A stretch of 64,000 nt of DNA from Sandaracinobacteroides hominis. GTDB taxonomy: Bacteria; Pseudomonadota; Alphaproteobacteria; Sphingomonadales; Sphingomonadaceae. Shown in pieces: positions 8,452-17,341 of this stretch. The position numbers and the translations under genes are program-made. Where the stretch lies: positions 310,001 to 374,000 of the forward strand of contig NZ_JADCUC010000004.1 of NCBI RefSeq assembly GCF_016464365.1, in the 5' to 3' direction. A model generated the notes under the pieces. That model ran no database searches. It had not been told where the DNA came from and saw only the letters and a program-made list of their open reading frames with translations. How positions within the stretch are numbered: the first letter of the stretch is position 1; each line of letters opens with the position of its first letter.

Positions 8452-11329
8452 TCGCCGCCTCGGCCTCGTACTGCAGGTTCGCCATGCCCATCTGCGAAAA
8501 GGCCGCCGCCGCGCGCGCCAGTATCGCCCCGCGCTGCCCTTCCGGCGCCAGCCCCATCCGCACTTCCGCCAGGTCGCAACGCGCCAGCTCATGCGGAGAG
8601 GAGCGCGCCCGGCCACTGGCGCGCGCCCGCTCCAGCCACACGCGCGCCCGCTCCGGATTGCGCGGCGCCAGCGTTTCGGCCCAGCTGCGCGCCGCGCTTG
8701 CCAGCCCCACCGGCTCGCCGATCCGCGCCCGATGCACGGCGCCCGTCACCGCCTGCCGGCAGCCGGCGACATCGCCCTTCGCCGCATGCACTTCCGCCAG
8801 GAATCCCAACGGGATGGACAGCGCCAGCGCCTTGCCCCGCCCCACCATGCACGCAACAGCCGCCTGCAATTCCGCCGCCGCCGCCTCGCTGCCGTCCAGC
8901 CGCCAGCGGCCATAGCTTTCGAACGCCCGGCAGATGGCATGGATATAGACCGCCTCCACCCGCCGCGCGACCGCCGAGCCGCGCTCCGCCGTCTCCACCA
9001 GCCGCCGCCAATCGCCGCGCCAGGCATGGATCGCCGAGCTCCACGACAACACCGATCCGGCAACCGGATGGATTTCGCCGCGCGTCAGCTCCTCTGCCTC
9101 GGCAATCATCGCGCAGCCTTCGGCAAAGCGTCCCATGTCCGCCAGCAAAGCCGCCTGCAGCGCCATCGCATAGGCCGTCCCCGGCGATACATGCCGGCCC
9201 GAACGATGCTTCCGCTTCACATCCAGCGCTTCCGCCAGCAGCGGCGCCGCATCGGCATAGTTGGCCGTCATCACCAGCGACTGCCCCAGCGTTGCCCGCA
9301 CCTGCACGGCAAACGGCGAAGCCCCATCCCCCTCCCACAGCTCCAGCGCATGCCGGCAATGGCGGATCGCCCGTCGGCTGTCGCCCGCGCCATGGGCGAT
9401 GAAGCCCAGCCAATATTCCACTTCCGCCTCGGCCTGTCGGTCGCCACGCTGCACTGCCCAGGCCGCTACCTTTTCGAACACCGGAATCTGCCCGCTGTCC
9501 GCATCATAGATGCAGACATAGCCGAACTTCCCCACGATCGTGCGCAGCCACTGCGGGTCGATCGCCGCACTTGAAACCTGCGCCGCCGCGTCGAGCGCCA
9601 GCCGATACTGGGTGCGCGCGGCATCCAGCGATCCCATCGCCAGCGCCCGGTCGCCCGCCGTCTCCGCATGCGGCAGGCACTTCCACGGCTGGTCGCTGCA
9701 AAAGAAATGCCAGGCCAGCGCCGCATGAAAGCCGGGCTCCTCCAGCTCGCCATGCGCCAGCATCAGCCGGGCGATTTCCGCATGCAGGCGCCGCCGCTCG
9801 GCAAGCGGTATCAGCGAATAGACGATCTCCCAGTTCACGCCGTGGCGGAACTGCAGCTCATCCGGCTCCTGCCGGATCAGGAAATCGCGCTGCACCAGCA
9901 ACGAGATGGCGGTCTCAACTCTTTCGCCGGCGATCTCTTCCAGCAACCAGCGCTGCGGCCGCATGCCGATCACCGCCGCGATCTCCAGCACGCTGCGCGC
10001 CTCGGGCGGCAAGTGCTGCATGCGGGCGCTGGCCAGCGACGCCAGCCAGCCGACACCGCCGGGCTCCGCCGTGCCGGGCAGCAGAGTCCGCGCCGTATAG
10101 GCGTCCAGCAGGCACAGTTCCTCGACGAACAGCGGGTTGCCGCCTGCCCGCACATGCACCCGGCTGGCATCCAGAGGGTCGAATTCGGGCCGCAGAAACC
10201 GCACCAGCTGCGCCGTCTCGGCCGGGGTCAGCGGCGGCACCTGCAGCGTGGCAAATCCCTCGACCGGGATATCCGCGATATCCCGCTCGCGCGAAAACAG
10301 CAGGATGCCAAGCGCCCCCGGCAGCGCGGAAAGCTCGACCAGCAGCGCCCGGCTGGCGCTGTCTGCCCACTGCCAGTCGTCCAGCATCAGCAACAGCGGC
10401 CGCTCGACGATGGCGGCGCCCACCGCCGCCAGCAGCTGCGCGGCCAGCCCGACATCGGTTGCGGCCCCCGGCTGCTGCTGCTCCAGTATCTGTCGGAACG
10501 CCTGCAGCGGCCCGGAATCGGTGGAGGCCGAGCAGCTACCGCTCCATGTGGCGACCCCCTGTCGGCTGCCCAGTTGCGCTATCTCATGGGAAAGCCTCGA
10601 TTTTCCCATCCCCGGCGAGCCGATCACCATCAACCGCGGAAACGCTCCCTCATGCAGCCCGCCTACCAGCCGGGTGAACTGCGCCAAAAGGCTGTCGCGC
10701 CCGACAAGCGGGACGGCGCGTCGCGGCCGCACCTGTCCATCGCCGGACAGCAGCGGCAGCGCCGGCATCGGCGCCGTGCCGTCGCCGATGTCGATCAACC
10801 GCAGCGAGCCCGATACCATGCTGTCGCGGCCCGGCCCGATGCTCCCCTGCGAAACGAGGATTTCCCCGGCGCCGGCAGCCGCCGAAAGCCGCTGCGCCAC
10901 CGCCGTGGTCCGACCGACGATCTCCACCGATCCACGTACCCGGTCTCCCGGACGGATCAGCGCCAGCCCGTAATGCACCCCGCTGTGCAGCTGCAGCCGG
11001 GAGACCGACGTGCCGGCGGGCGGCGGGATTGCATTTGCCGCTGCATGCAGTCGGATGGCGGCTTCGACCGCCCGCGCCGCCGCCCCGGCGCCGCGAAACA
11101 CCGAGAGAATGCCGTCGCCATAGACCTGTGCAATAGTGCCGTCGAAGGCGGAAATGATGGGCGCAGCGTCGCGCCGAACAGATTCCAGCATTTCGCCATA
11201 GCTGTCTGCATCCACCTGCGCGGCGATGGTCGTTGATCCGCAAATGTCACTGAACAGCACAGCCACATAGGCACGGACATCGAAATTCGAAGGCGATTTC
11301 TCCCCGACAGCGGGAGCAGAAGCATCCAT
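8438..11329 (-). CDS. Class III nucleotide cyclase-like / AAA-type ATPase / TPR protein, 963 aa
   Basis: The N-terminal part (about 20-190) is a class III cyclase homology domain, with metal-binding Asp28 in LFSDICGST and Asp72 in VYGDGILSVF. The transition-state Asn expected in the G-x-x-VN-x-AAR-L stretch reads A (GRTTAVAQRL), so activity is uncertain. A STAND/AAA-like ATPase follows (Walker A GSPGMGKS near 245, Walker B LLLMLDDWQWAD). The C-terminal half (about 540-940) is helical and alanine-rich, in TPR-like repeats. This layout is common in large bacterial signalling proteins. The ATG at 11329 has a GGGGG ribosome site; an upstream in-frame TTG is less likely. It faces the DyP-P450 gene. 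A possible link to the nearby Crp/Fnr regulator through a cyclic nucleotide is inference. Confidence 0.88.
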   Translation of the reverse strand: MDASAPAVGEKSPSNFDVRAYVAVLFSDICGSTTIAAQVDADSYGEMLESVRRDAAPIISAFDGTIAQVYGDGILSVFRGAGAAARAVEAAIRLHAAANAIPPPAGTSVSRLQLHSGVHYGLALIRPGDRVRGSVEIVGRTTAVAQRLSAAAGAGEILVSQGSIGPGRDSMVSGSLRLIDIGDGTAPMPALPLLSGDGQVRPRRAVPLVGRDSLLAQFTRLVGGLHEGAFPRLMVIGSPGMGKSRLSHEIAQLGSRQGVATWSGSCSASTDSGPLQAFRQILEQQQPGAATDVGLAAQLLAAVGAAIVERPLLLMLDDWQWADSASRALLVELSALPGALGILLFSRERDIADIPVEGFATLQVPPLTPAETAQLVRFLRPEFDPLDASRVHVRAGGNPLFVEELCLLDAYTARTLLPGTAEPGGVGWLASLASARMQHLPPEARSVLEIAAVIGMRPQRWLLEEIAGERVETAISLLVQRDFLIRQEPDELQFRHGVNWEIVYSLIPLAERRRLHAEIARLMLAHGELEEPGFHAALAWHFFCSDQPWKCLPHAETAGDRALAMGSLDAARTQYRLALDAAAQVSSAAIDPQWLRTIVGKFGYVCIYDADSGQIPVFEKVAAWAVQRGDRQAEAEVEYWLGFIAHGAGDSRRAIRHCRHALELWEGDGASPFAVQVRATLGQSLVMTANYADAAPLLAEALDVKRKHRSGRHVSPGTAYAMALQAALLADMGRFAEGCAMIAEAEELTRGEIHPVAGSVLSWSSAIHAWRGDWRRLVETAERGSAVARRVEAVYIHAICRAFESYGRWRLDGSEAAAAELQAAVACMVGRGKALALSIPLGFLAEVHAAKGDVAGCRQAVTGAVHRARIGEPVGLASAARSWAETLAPRNPERARVWLERARASGRARSSPHELARCDLAEVRMGLAPEGQRGAILARAAAAFSQMGMANLQYEAEAAISAG

Positions 11330-11551
11330 CGTCACCCCCTGCAACAATGCCTTGCCGTGTTAACCATTACATAGTCATCGGCAAAGGTCACGATATTCGG
11401 CAGCCCGGCAACTGCCTGGCCGGCCTGCGTGTGACCTTTGCCACAGTCCACCTCAGGTCAACGTGGGACGTTGGCGCATGGCAAGTGCAATTCTCCTGCC
11501 CGCTCCCCGCACTTCTTCGACGCTGCAGTCGAGAGTGGGGCAGAATCCGGC

Positions 11552-12448
11552 ATGACCCCGGCGACGTTTGCCCAGCTCCTGCAGCAGATCGCCGACCCGG
11601 ATGGCGATCCCGAGCTGCTGGCGGAAACGCTGGTATTCGATTCCGGCCAGTCCGGACCACTCTCGCCGATCCTCCGCCTGAACCCGCGCTTCCACCCGGC
11701 GGTCGACGATCCGCTGGCCTTTGAAAGTGTCTCGGATCATCTGCGCCGGCTGCGCCAGCGCCGCTTCTTCACGCGCATCGCCCGCGGCTGGTCGGGCGCC
11801 CGCGTCATCGCCCAGGGCGACAGCTGGTTCCAGTTCCCGCTCGTGCGCGACACCATCCGCCAGCTCGATCGCGACCACGCCGTATATTGCCTGTCGGCCG
11901 CCGATCCGGTGCACAACCCCGCCGCGCAGGCAGCGCTGCTCAGTGCCATTCCGGAAATCCGGCCAGACGCCGTGCTGATCAGCGCCGGCGGAAGCGACCT
12001 GTTCGGCAGCTCCCGGCTGAAGGCGCTGGCCGATCCAACCTCGGCAGCCCCCGGCGGCTTCAGCGCCTATCTCGATCACTTCCTGCTCCGCGACCTGATG
12101 CCCCGCTTCCTGGAGCTGTTCCGCCGCGTCCGCGCGATAGACGCGCAGGTGCCGATCCTGCTGCACAGCTATGCCTATCCGATCCCGCGCGGAATCTGGC
12201 TCAGCAGGCCATTGGAAGACGTGGGGATTTCAGATCGGCAGCAGCAGGGCAGCCTGATCCGGGCGCTGATCGATCATTTCCACGCGCAGCTGCAGGCCTG
12301 CATCGCCACCTCGGGGCTCGAGTATCTGCACCTGGTCGATTGCCGCGCCGTCGTCGGCGGCAACTGGTTCGACGAGTTGCACCCCAATCATCAGGGCTTC
12401 GAACAGGTCGCCCAATGCTTCCGGTTGGCGATCGCCGGGCTCCGTTGA
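11552..12448 (+). CDS. SGNH/GDSL-type hydrolase-like protein, 298 aa
   Basis: Block I is seen as VIAQGDSWFQFP (nucleophile Ser91). A block-III-like element is SAGGSDLFG (146-152), where the usual GxND asparagine is replaced by serine. The catalytic Asp/His pair is in DELHPNHQGF near residue 280. SGNH enzymes are esterases, lipases or polysaccharide deacylases. No signal peptide is present when ATG 11552 is used, so it is probably cytosolic. The loss of the block-III Asn may lower oxyanion-hole function. The gene is divergent from the cyclase-ATPase gene, with 222 bp between their starts, and may share its regulation. A longer frame from 11438 exists but its extension looks non-coding. Confidence 0.75.
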   Translation: MTPATFAQLLQQIADPDGDPELLAETLVFDSGQSGPLSPILRLNPRFHPAVDDPLAFESVSDHLRRLRQRRFFTRIARGWSGARVIAQGDSWFQFPLVRDTIRQLDRDHAVYCLSAADPVHNPAAQAALLSAIPEIRPDAVLISAGGSDLFGSSRLKALADPTSAAPGGFSAYLDHFLLRDLMPRFLELFRRVRAIDAQVPILLHSYAYPIPRGIWLSRPLEDVGISDRQQQGSLIRALIDHFHAQLQACIATSGLEYLHLVDCRAVVGGNWFDELHPNHQGFEQVAQCFRLAIAGLR

Positions 12449-12472
12449 GCCGGGGCGATCGGCCGCCCAAGC

Positions 12473-13333
12473 TCAGCCCTGCAGCTTCTCGATGATGCTA
12501 TCCAGTTGATCCAGATCGGAATATTTCACCGTCACGCTGCCGCGCCGGCCCTTCGCATCGATCTTCACCTGCATCCCCAGTGCTTCGCTCAGCTGAATTT
12601 CCAGCGCCGCCAGATCGGCGTCGCGCTTCTCGGCCGTCGCCCGGCCGCGCGCCGTGCGCACCACATGGCTCTTCCGTGCCGCTTCCTCCGCCTGCCGCAC
12701 CGTCAGCCCGCGCGCGGCGATTTCCTTCGCCAGTCCGCCGGGATCGCGCGCCTGCAGCACCGCCTTCGCATGCCCTACCGACAGCAGCCCCATCCGCAGC
12801 AGGCTCTGCGCATCCTCGGGCAGTTCCAGCATCCGCATCATGTTCGCCACATGGCTGCGGCCCTTGCCGGTCACCGCCGCGACCATCTCCTGCGTATGCC
12901 CAAAATCATTCGCAAGTCTATGATATCCCATGGCTTCTTCCAGCGGGTTCAGGTCAGCCCGCTGCACATTCTCGATGATCGCCACTTCATAGCCGTCGGC
13001 ATCGGAGAAGGCGCGGATCACCACCGGAATCTCGTGCAGCCCGGCCAGCTGGCTCGCCCGCCAGCGCCGCTCCCCGGCGACGATTTCATAGCGGCCGCCA
13101 TCGACCGGCCGCACCAGGATCGGCTGCAGAATGCCCTTGATGCGGATCGAATCCGCCAGCTCGTTCAGCGCAGCCTCGTCGAACTGCCGGCGCGGCTGGC
13201 GCGGGTTCGGATCGATCATCGCCAACGGCAGCGTCCCGGCGGATTTCAGCTCGGTCCCGTCCGGCGCCACCGTCTGCATTTCGTCCATCAGGGCGCTCAA
13301 TCCGCGCCCCAGCCCAGCCCTTTTCGCAGCCAT
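12473..13333 (-). CDS. parB: Chromosome-partitioning protein ParB
   Basis: This is the parS-binding CTPase of the chromosome segregation system, 286 aa and of usual length. It begins AAKRAGLGRGLSAL, typical of chromosomal ParB. The CTP-binding N-terminal domain shows NPRQPRRQFDE and the GERRWRA box, followed by ENVQRADLNPLEEA. The HTH that reads parS lies around AAVTGKGRSHVANMMRML. A C-terminal dimerisation segment ends the protein. It starts 9 bases after the parA stop, so the two are co-transcribed. Five parS sites lie 1.3-4 kb upstream. Confidence 0.97.
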   Translation of the reverse strand: MAAKRAGLGRGLSALMDEMQTVAPDGTELKSAGTLPLAMIDPNPRQPRRQFDEAALNELADSIRIKGILQPILVRPVDGGRYEIVAGERRWRASQLAGLHEIPVVIRAFSDADGYEVAIIENVQRADLNPLEEAMGYHRLANDFGHTQEMVAAVTGKGRSHVANMMRMLELPEDAQSLLRMGLLSVGHAKAVLQARDPGGLAKEIAARGLTVRQAEEAARKSHVVRTARGRATAEKRDADLAALEIQLSEALGMQVKIDAKGRRGSVTVKYSDLDQLDSIIEKLQG

Positions 13334-13342
13334 CTCGTCTCC

Positions 13343-14110
13343 TTATGCCGCCTTTGCAGCGGTTCCCATCATTTCGCGCGCCAGCGCCATATAGGCTTCC
13401 GAACCCGGGCAGCGCATATCGTATAAAAGTGCCGGAATTCCGTGGCTTGGCGCCTCCGAAAGGCGCACATTCCGCGGGATCATCGTCTGGAAGACCCGCG
13501 CCCCCAGCGCCGCCCGCACATCGGCGGCCACCAGATCGGACAGCCGATTGCGCTTGTCGTGCATGGTCAGCACCACACCCTCGATATCCAGCCGCGGATT
13601 CTGCCGCGCCCGCACCTGCTCCACCGTCTTCAGCAGCTGCGACAGCCCTTCCATCGCATAGAATTCGGTCTGCAACGGGATCAGCACCCCGTCCGACGCC
13701 ACCAGCGCGTTGAGCGTCAGCAAAGACAGGGACGGCGGGCAATCGATGAACACATAGTCCACCGGCGGCAGGTTGCGGATCGCCGCCTTCAGCCGCCCGG
13801 CGCTGTTCTCCTCGCCCACCAGTTCCACTTCGGCGCCGGCCAGCGCATCGACTGCGGGCACGATCGACAGCCCCGGCACCAGCGTTTCCTGCGCCGCAGT
13901 CGCCGCCAGCGAGGCGTCGAACAGCATGTCATAGCTGGAGGGCTGGCGCTTATCGCGGGGGATACCGAACCCGGTCGAGGCATTTCCCTGCGGATCGAAA
14001 TCGATGATCAGCGCCCGCTTGCCGGTTGCTGCGAGCGCCGTCGCCAGATTGACGGCCGTCGTCGTTTTCCCGACACCACCCTTTTGATTTGCAACGGAAA
14101 TTACACGCAT
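13343..14110 (-). CDS. parA: Chromosome-partitioning ATPase ParA
   Basis: ParA is the deviant-Walker ATPase that moves ParB-parS complexes over the nucleoid. The protein is 255 aa. The signature P-loop NQKGGVGKTTTAVNLA is at residues 8-23 and the Asp-containing motif LIIDFDPQGNAS follows. FIDCPPSL is the Walker B-like strand. Its start codon abuts the rsmG stop (rsmG ends at 14111), so it sits in an operon rsmG-parA-parB. Confidence 0.97.
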   Translation of the reverse strand: MRVISVANQKGGVGKTTTAVNLATALAATGKRALIIDFDPQGNASTGFGIPRDKRQPSSYDMLFDASLAATAAQETLVPGLSIVPAVDALAGAEVELVGEENSAGRLKAAIRNLPPVDYVFIDCPPSLSLLTLNALVASDGVLIPLQTEFYAMEGLSQLLKTVEQVRARQNPRLDIEGVVLTMHDKRNRLSDLVAADVRAALGARVFQTMIPRNVRLSEAPSHGIPALLYDMRCPGSEAYMALAREMMGTAAKAA

Positions 14111-14713
14111 TCAGCGTCTCCCGACATGGGTGGCAACCAGAATCCGTGCCTCGGCATCGGTGATGCTGGGGTGGGTCTCCAGGTCAAAATTGAACAGCTT
14201 GCGAGCATCTTCCACTTCCTCGGCCCAGCGACGTCCTTTGGGAAAGACGAAGGTCCCGCCCGGACGGACATGCCGGATCGCCCATTCGAACAAGGTCGCC
14301 AGCGGCGCCGCCGCCCGCGCGGTCGCCACCTCCACGCCCAGCGTCGGCAGCGATTCCACCCGCGCGCAGATGATCCTGGCGTCCAGCTTCAGCTCATCCC
14401 GAACCGCCTCCAGGAAGCGGCATTTCTTGGCGATGGAATCGACCAGCGTGAACTGCCCCCAGCCCATCGCCGACAGCACCAGCCCCGGAAATCCGCCACC
14501 AGCGCCAATATCCAGCCAGCTTCTGCCCTGCGGAATCAGCCGCGACAGCTGCGCGGAATCGGCGAAATGCCGGCCCCAGACATCCGAAAGCGTAGCTGGC
14601 CCAACGAGGTTCATGCGCGTCTGCCAGTCCAACAGCAGCGCTTCGTAGCCCGTGAGAGAGTCAATTGTTCCACGTGGAACATTGAACTCGGAGTCGAACT
14701 GCTCGGGGGTCAT
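14111..14713 (-). CDS. rsmG: 16S rRNA (guanine527-N7)-methyltransferase RsmG
   Basis: RsmG (GidB) methylates G527 of 16S rRNA using SAM. The motif SWLDIGAGGGFPGLVLS is the SAM-binding glycine loop and RMNLVGPAT is the usual N-terminal element. I chose ATG 14713 (200 aa), close to the family length; the frame is open upstream to 14770, but that part overlaps a parS site. The second parS site (14666-14681) lies inside this gene and encodes part of the stretch NVPRGT, as is known for other alphaproteobacteria. It lies between mnmG and parA, the common order. Confidence 0.95.
   Translation of the reverse strand: MTPEQFDSEFNVPRGTIDSLTGYEALLLDWQTRMNLVGPATLSDVWGRHFADSAQLSRLIPQGRSWLDIGAGGGFPGLVLSAMGWGQFTLVDSIAKKCRFLEAVRDELKLDARIICARVESLPTLGVEVATARAAAPLATLFEWAIRHVRPGGTFVFPKGRRWAEEVEDARKLFNFDLETHPSITDAEARILVATHVGRR
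14666..14681. other. parS: parS site 1 (inside rsmG)
   Basis: A perfect 16-bp palindrome TGTTCCACGTGGAACA, the ParB-binding centromere sequence found in alphaproteobacteria. It lies in the coding sequence of rsmG. Confidence 0.95.
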
Positions 14714-14714
14714 A

Positions 14715-14730
14715 TGTTCCACGTGGAACA
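14715..14730. other. parS: parS site 2 (upstream of rsmG start)
   Basis: The same perfect 16-bp palindrome, one base upstream of the chosen rsmG start codon. Confidence 0.95.
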
Positions 14731-14780
14731 ATATCGTCGCGGATGGAAGCGCGAAGCGCATTTCATCCACAGCTAAGCGA

Positions 14781-16616
14781 TCAGGCGGCCTTCAATTGCG
14801 CCTTCCGGAGATGCGCCAGCAGGGCAGTAACCGCCGCCGGCGTCACACCGCGCACCCGCGCCGCCTGCCCCAGCGTCTCCGGCTGCGCCGCACTCAGCCG
14901 TTCGGCCATTTCGTTCGAGAGACCCGGAATGTCGCGGAAAATTGTTCCACGTGGAACAATCACACCCTCGTCACTCCGCATCCGCGCAACCTCCGCCTCC
15001 TGCCGCTCCAGATAGACGGCATATTCGGCATCGGTCATCACCGTTTCGGCAATGTCGGCCGCGGCCACCAGATCCGGCGCAACCCGCTGGATCACCGCCC
15101 AGTCCACGCCGGGAAAGCGCGCCCAGTCCCACAGCGTCCGGGCCAGCCCGTCGCCCTTCACTTCCGGCAGCAGCGAAGCCGCCACTTTCCGCGATTTCAG
15201 TTCCGCCGTCAGCCGCTCGACTTCCGCCCTGCGCCGCGCGAAATGCGCTGCCCGCTCGGCGCCGATGCAGCCCAGCTCGAGTCCTTGTCCCGTCAGCCGC
15301 AAATCGCTGTTGTCCGCCCGCAACCGCAACCGGAACTCGGCGCGCGAGGTGAACATCCGGTACGGCTCGGAAACGCCGTGCGTCACCAGATCATCGACCA
15401 TCACCCCGATATAGCTCGAAGCCCGATCCGGAACCCAGCGCGCCCCGGCCGCATTCAACCCGGCAACCAGCCCCTGCGCCGCCGCTTCCTCATAGCCGGT
15501 GGTGCCGTTCACCTGCCCCGCCAGCCACAGCCCCGGCATCGCCTGCAACTGCAGGGTCGAATCCAGCGCGCGCGGATCGATATGATCATATTCCACCGCA
15601 TAGCCGGGCTGCACGATCTCGGCCCGCTCCAGCCCCGGAATCGAGCGCACGATCTGCAGCTGCACCTCCTCCGGCAAACTGGTCGAAATGCCGTTGGGAT
15701 AGATCAGCCGGTCATCCAGCCCCTCCGGCTCCAGAAAAATCTGATGCCCGTCGCGGTCGCCAAACCGCATCACCTTGTCCTCGATGGACGGACAATAGCG
15801 CGGCCCCACGCCCTCGATCCGCCCTGCATACATCGGCGAACGGCCGATATTCTCGCGGATGATGGCATGCGTCCGCGCCGTCGTGCGGGTGATATAGCAA
15901 TCGACCTGCGGCGTAGCAGACCCGGTCGTCAGCGACGAGAACCAGGCAGGCTCGGCATCGCCCGCCTGGACTTCCAGCCCCGACCAGTCGATCGACCGCG
16001 CATCCAGGCGCGGCGGCGTCCCCGTCTTCAACCGACCCATCGGCAAGCCCAGCGCCCGCAGCCGCTTCGCCAGCGCAGTTGCACCCGACTCGCCCACCCG
16101 GCCGCCGGCCAGCTGCCGCTCGCCAATATGCATCACGCCGCCAAGGAAGGTGCCCGTCGTCAGCACGACGCCTTCTGCGCGCATCTCGCCCGTGCTCGTA
16201 ACTACCCCGACGCAACGGCCATCCTCGACGATCAGATCGGTCACTTCCGCCTCGACAACCTCGACGCCGGCGGCTTCAACCAGCTGACGGATTGCCTTGG
16301 CATAGATGCGCCGATCCGCCTGCGCCCGTGGCCCCTGCACTGCCGGGCCACGACTGCGGTTCAGCAGGCGGAACTGGATACCCGCCACATCCGCCGCCCG
16401 GCCCATGATGCCGTCCAGCGCATCGATCTCGCGCACCAGATGACCCTTGCCCAAACCGCCAATCGCCGGGTTGCAACTCATCTGGCCAATATTGTCGGCG
16501 CTGAACGTCACAAGCGCCACGCGCGCGCCAGTGCGCGCCGCCGCGCAAGCTGCCTCCGCGCCGGCATGGCCGCCGCCTATGATGATCACGCCTCTCTGGG
16601 TCACGCGCTGGGCCAT
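14781..16616 (-). CDS. mnmG: tRNA uridine-5-carboxymethylaminomethyl modification enzyme MnmG (GidA)
   Basis: MnmG works with MnmE to put the carboxymethylaminomethyl group on U34 of certain tRNAs, using FAD. The FAD-binding motif [13 protein letters not shown] is at residues 11-23. [23 protein letters not shown] and [12 protein letters not shown] are family signatures, the first holding the reactive-site cysteine. With ATG 16616 the length is 611 aa, normal for the family. The frame is open further upstream, but that stretch crosses parS site 4 and a tandem repeat and looks non-coding. Its mate mnmE is 725 bp upstream on the same strand. Confidence 0.96.
   Translation of the reverse strand: MAQRVTQRGVIIIGGGHAGAEAACAAARTGARVALVTFSADNIGQMSCNPAIGGLGKGHLVREIDALDGIMGRAADVAGIQFRLLNRSRGPAVQGPRAQADRRIYAKAIRQLVEAAGVEVVEAEVTDLIVEDGRCVGVVTSTGEMRAEGVVLTTGTFLGGVMHIGERQLAGGRVGESGATALAKRLRALGLPMGRLKTGTPPRLDARSIDWSGLEVQAGDAEPAWFSSLTTGSATPQVDCYITRTTARTHAIIRENIGRSPMYAGRIEGVGPRYCPSIEDKVMRFGDRDGHQIFLEPEGLDDRLIYPNGISTSLPEEVQLQIVRSIPGLERAEIVQPGYAVEYDHIDPRALDSTLQLQAMPGLWLAGQVNGTTGYEEAAAQGLVAGLNAAGARWVPDRASSYIGVMVDDLVTHGVSEPYRMFTSRAEFRLRLRADNSDLRLTGQGLELGCIGAERAAHFARRRAEVERLTAELKSRKVAASLLPEVKGDGLARTLWDWARFPGVDWAVIQRVAPDLVAAADIAETVMTDAEYAVYLERQEAEVARMRSDEGVIVPRGTIFRDIPGLSNEMAERLSAAQPETLGQAARVRGVTPAAVTALLAHLRKAQLKAA
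14943..14958. other. parS: parS site 3 (inside mnmG)
   Basis: Perfect TGTTCCACGTGGAACA within the 3' part of mnmG, where it encodes the VPRGT stretch. Confidence 0.95.
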
Positions 16617-16623
16617 AGCAGAT

Positions 16624-16639
16624 TGTTCCACGTGGAACA
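16624..16639. other. parS: parS site 4 (upstream of mnmG start)
   Basis: Perfect TGTTCCACGTGGAACA, 7 bases upstream of the mnmG start codon. Confidence 0.95.
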
Positions 16640-16660
16640 ATTTGGGGCCGGAAGGAGAAA

Positions 16661-16770
16661 CGAAAGGGGCTCTGCCCGGTGCCGCCGGAGTGCGGCAAAT
16701 GCGAAAACGAAGGGGCTCTGCCCGCTGCCGCCGGAGTGCGGCAAATGCGAAGACGAAGGGGCTCTGCCCC
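16661..16770. repeat. 46-47 bp tandem repeat, two copies and a third partial
   Basis: Unit 1 (16661-16707) and unit 2 (16708-16753) are nearly identical, beginning CGAA(A)GGGGCTCTGCCCG. A third partial copy begins at 16754 and merges into a double-hairpin element. It lies in the non-coding stretch between mnmG and mnmE. Confidence 0.9.
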
Positions 16771-16805
16771 TTCACCCCGGCAGGGGAATTTATCCCCTGC
16801 ACCCC
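16754..16805 (-). repeat. Double-hairpin element, diverged copy (reverse orientation)
   Basis: This is a variant of the about 60-bp dispersed element described at 24776 and elsewhere. It has GGGGCTCTGCCCC followed by CGGCAGGGGAATTTATCCCC and ends in CTGCACCCC. It is oriented opposite to the copy that starts at 16952. Confidence 0.7.
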
Positions 16806-16951
16806 TTTGGATTTTGTCGGGGCGAGCGGGGAGGTGGGGTGCGCCGCACTTTCTCCTATTGCCTGCGGCGTTGCGTTGCGGGCGCTAAAATGGGTCGCGG
16901 ATGGGCCAGCTTGCGGTCGGGACGATAAGGATGTTGACGACAAGAATGTTT

Positions 16952-17286
16952 GAGGGTGCAGGGAAATCACTTGGCGATCATGGTCCTTGCAAACCTGTCG
17001 GCCTTGAAATCACGCCCGCACCCCGCTCAGGCTGAGCCTGTCGAAGCCCCGGACGCCACAGGATAGTCGCCGCGCGGGTGGCTTGAACCAAGGGCTTCGA
17101 CAAGCTCAGCCTGAGCGGGGCCTGGGGCGGGAACCACGAGGCTTCGACAAGCTCAGCCTGAGCGGGGTCCGGGGGCGGGAACCAAGAGCGGGAACCAACA
17201 GCGGGAACGCGTCGCTGGTTTGCAAAGGATGCAATCGCCAATCATTTCCCTGCTCGCTGCAGGGCAAAGCCCTGCCCGCCGGAGGC
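16952..17286 (+). repeat. Split double-hairpin element with nested palindromes
   Basis: The element starts with GAGGGTGCAGGGAAATCA (16952-16969) and its other half, starting ATTTCCCTGC and ending GCCCGCCGGAGGC, is found at about 17244-17286. Between them is a large imperfect palindrome whose arms begin with TTGGCGAT and read TTGCAAACC. Inside that lie three copies of a 26-bp REP. It looks like one repeat inserted into another. This accounts for most of the 725-bp gap between mnmG and mnmE; I see no gene there. Confidence 0.75.
17023..17165. repeat. Three copies of a 26-bp REP (GGCTTCGACAAGCTCAGCCT...)
   Basis: Copies at 17023-17048 (reverse), 17093-17118 (forward) and 17140-17165 (forward). 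Each begins GGCTTCGACAAGCTCAGCCT and ends GAGCGG. The core GCTCAGCCTGAGC is palindromic. Two more copies occur at 43831-43856 and 45381-45406. Confidence 0.9.
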
Positions 17287-17299
17287 AAAAATGGCCAAT

Positions 17300-17315
17300 T
17301 GTTCCACGTGGAACA
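17300..17315. other. parS: parS site 5 (downstream of mnmE)
   Basis: Perfect TGTTCCACGTGGAACA between the mnmE stop and the repeat cluster. It makes five sites within 2.65 kb. Confidence 0.95.
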
Positions 17316-17341
17316 ATCAACCTATTATACTATAATATCAG

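Noticed and set aside
16661-16770. CRISPR-like look of the 46-47 bp repeats
   Set aside because: The units are contiguous without spacers, so it is a plain tandem repeat.
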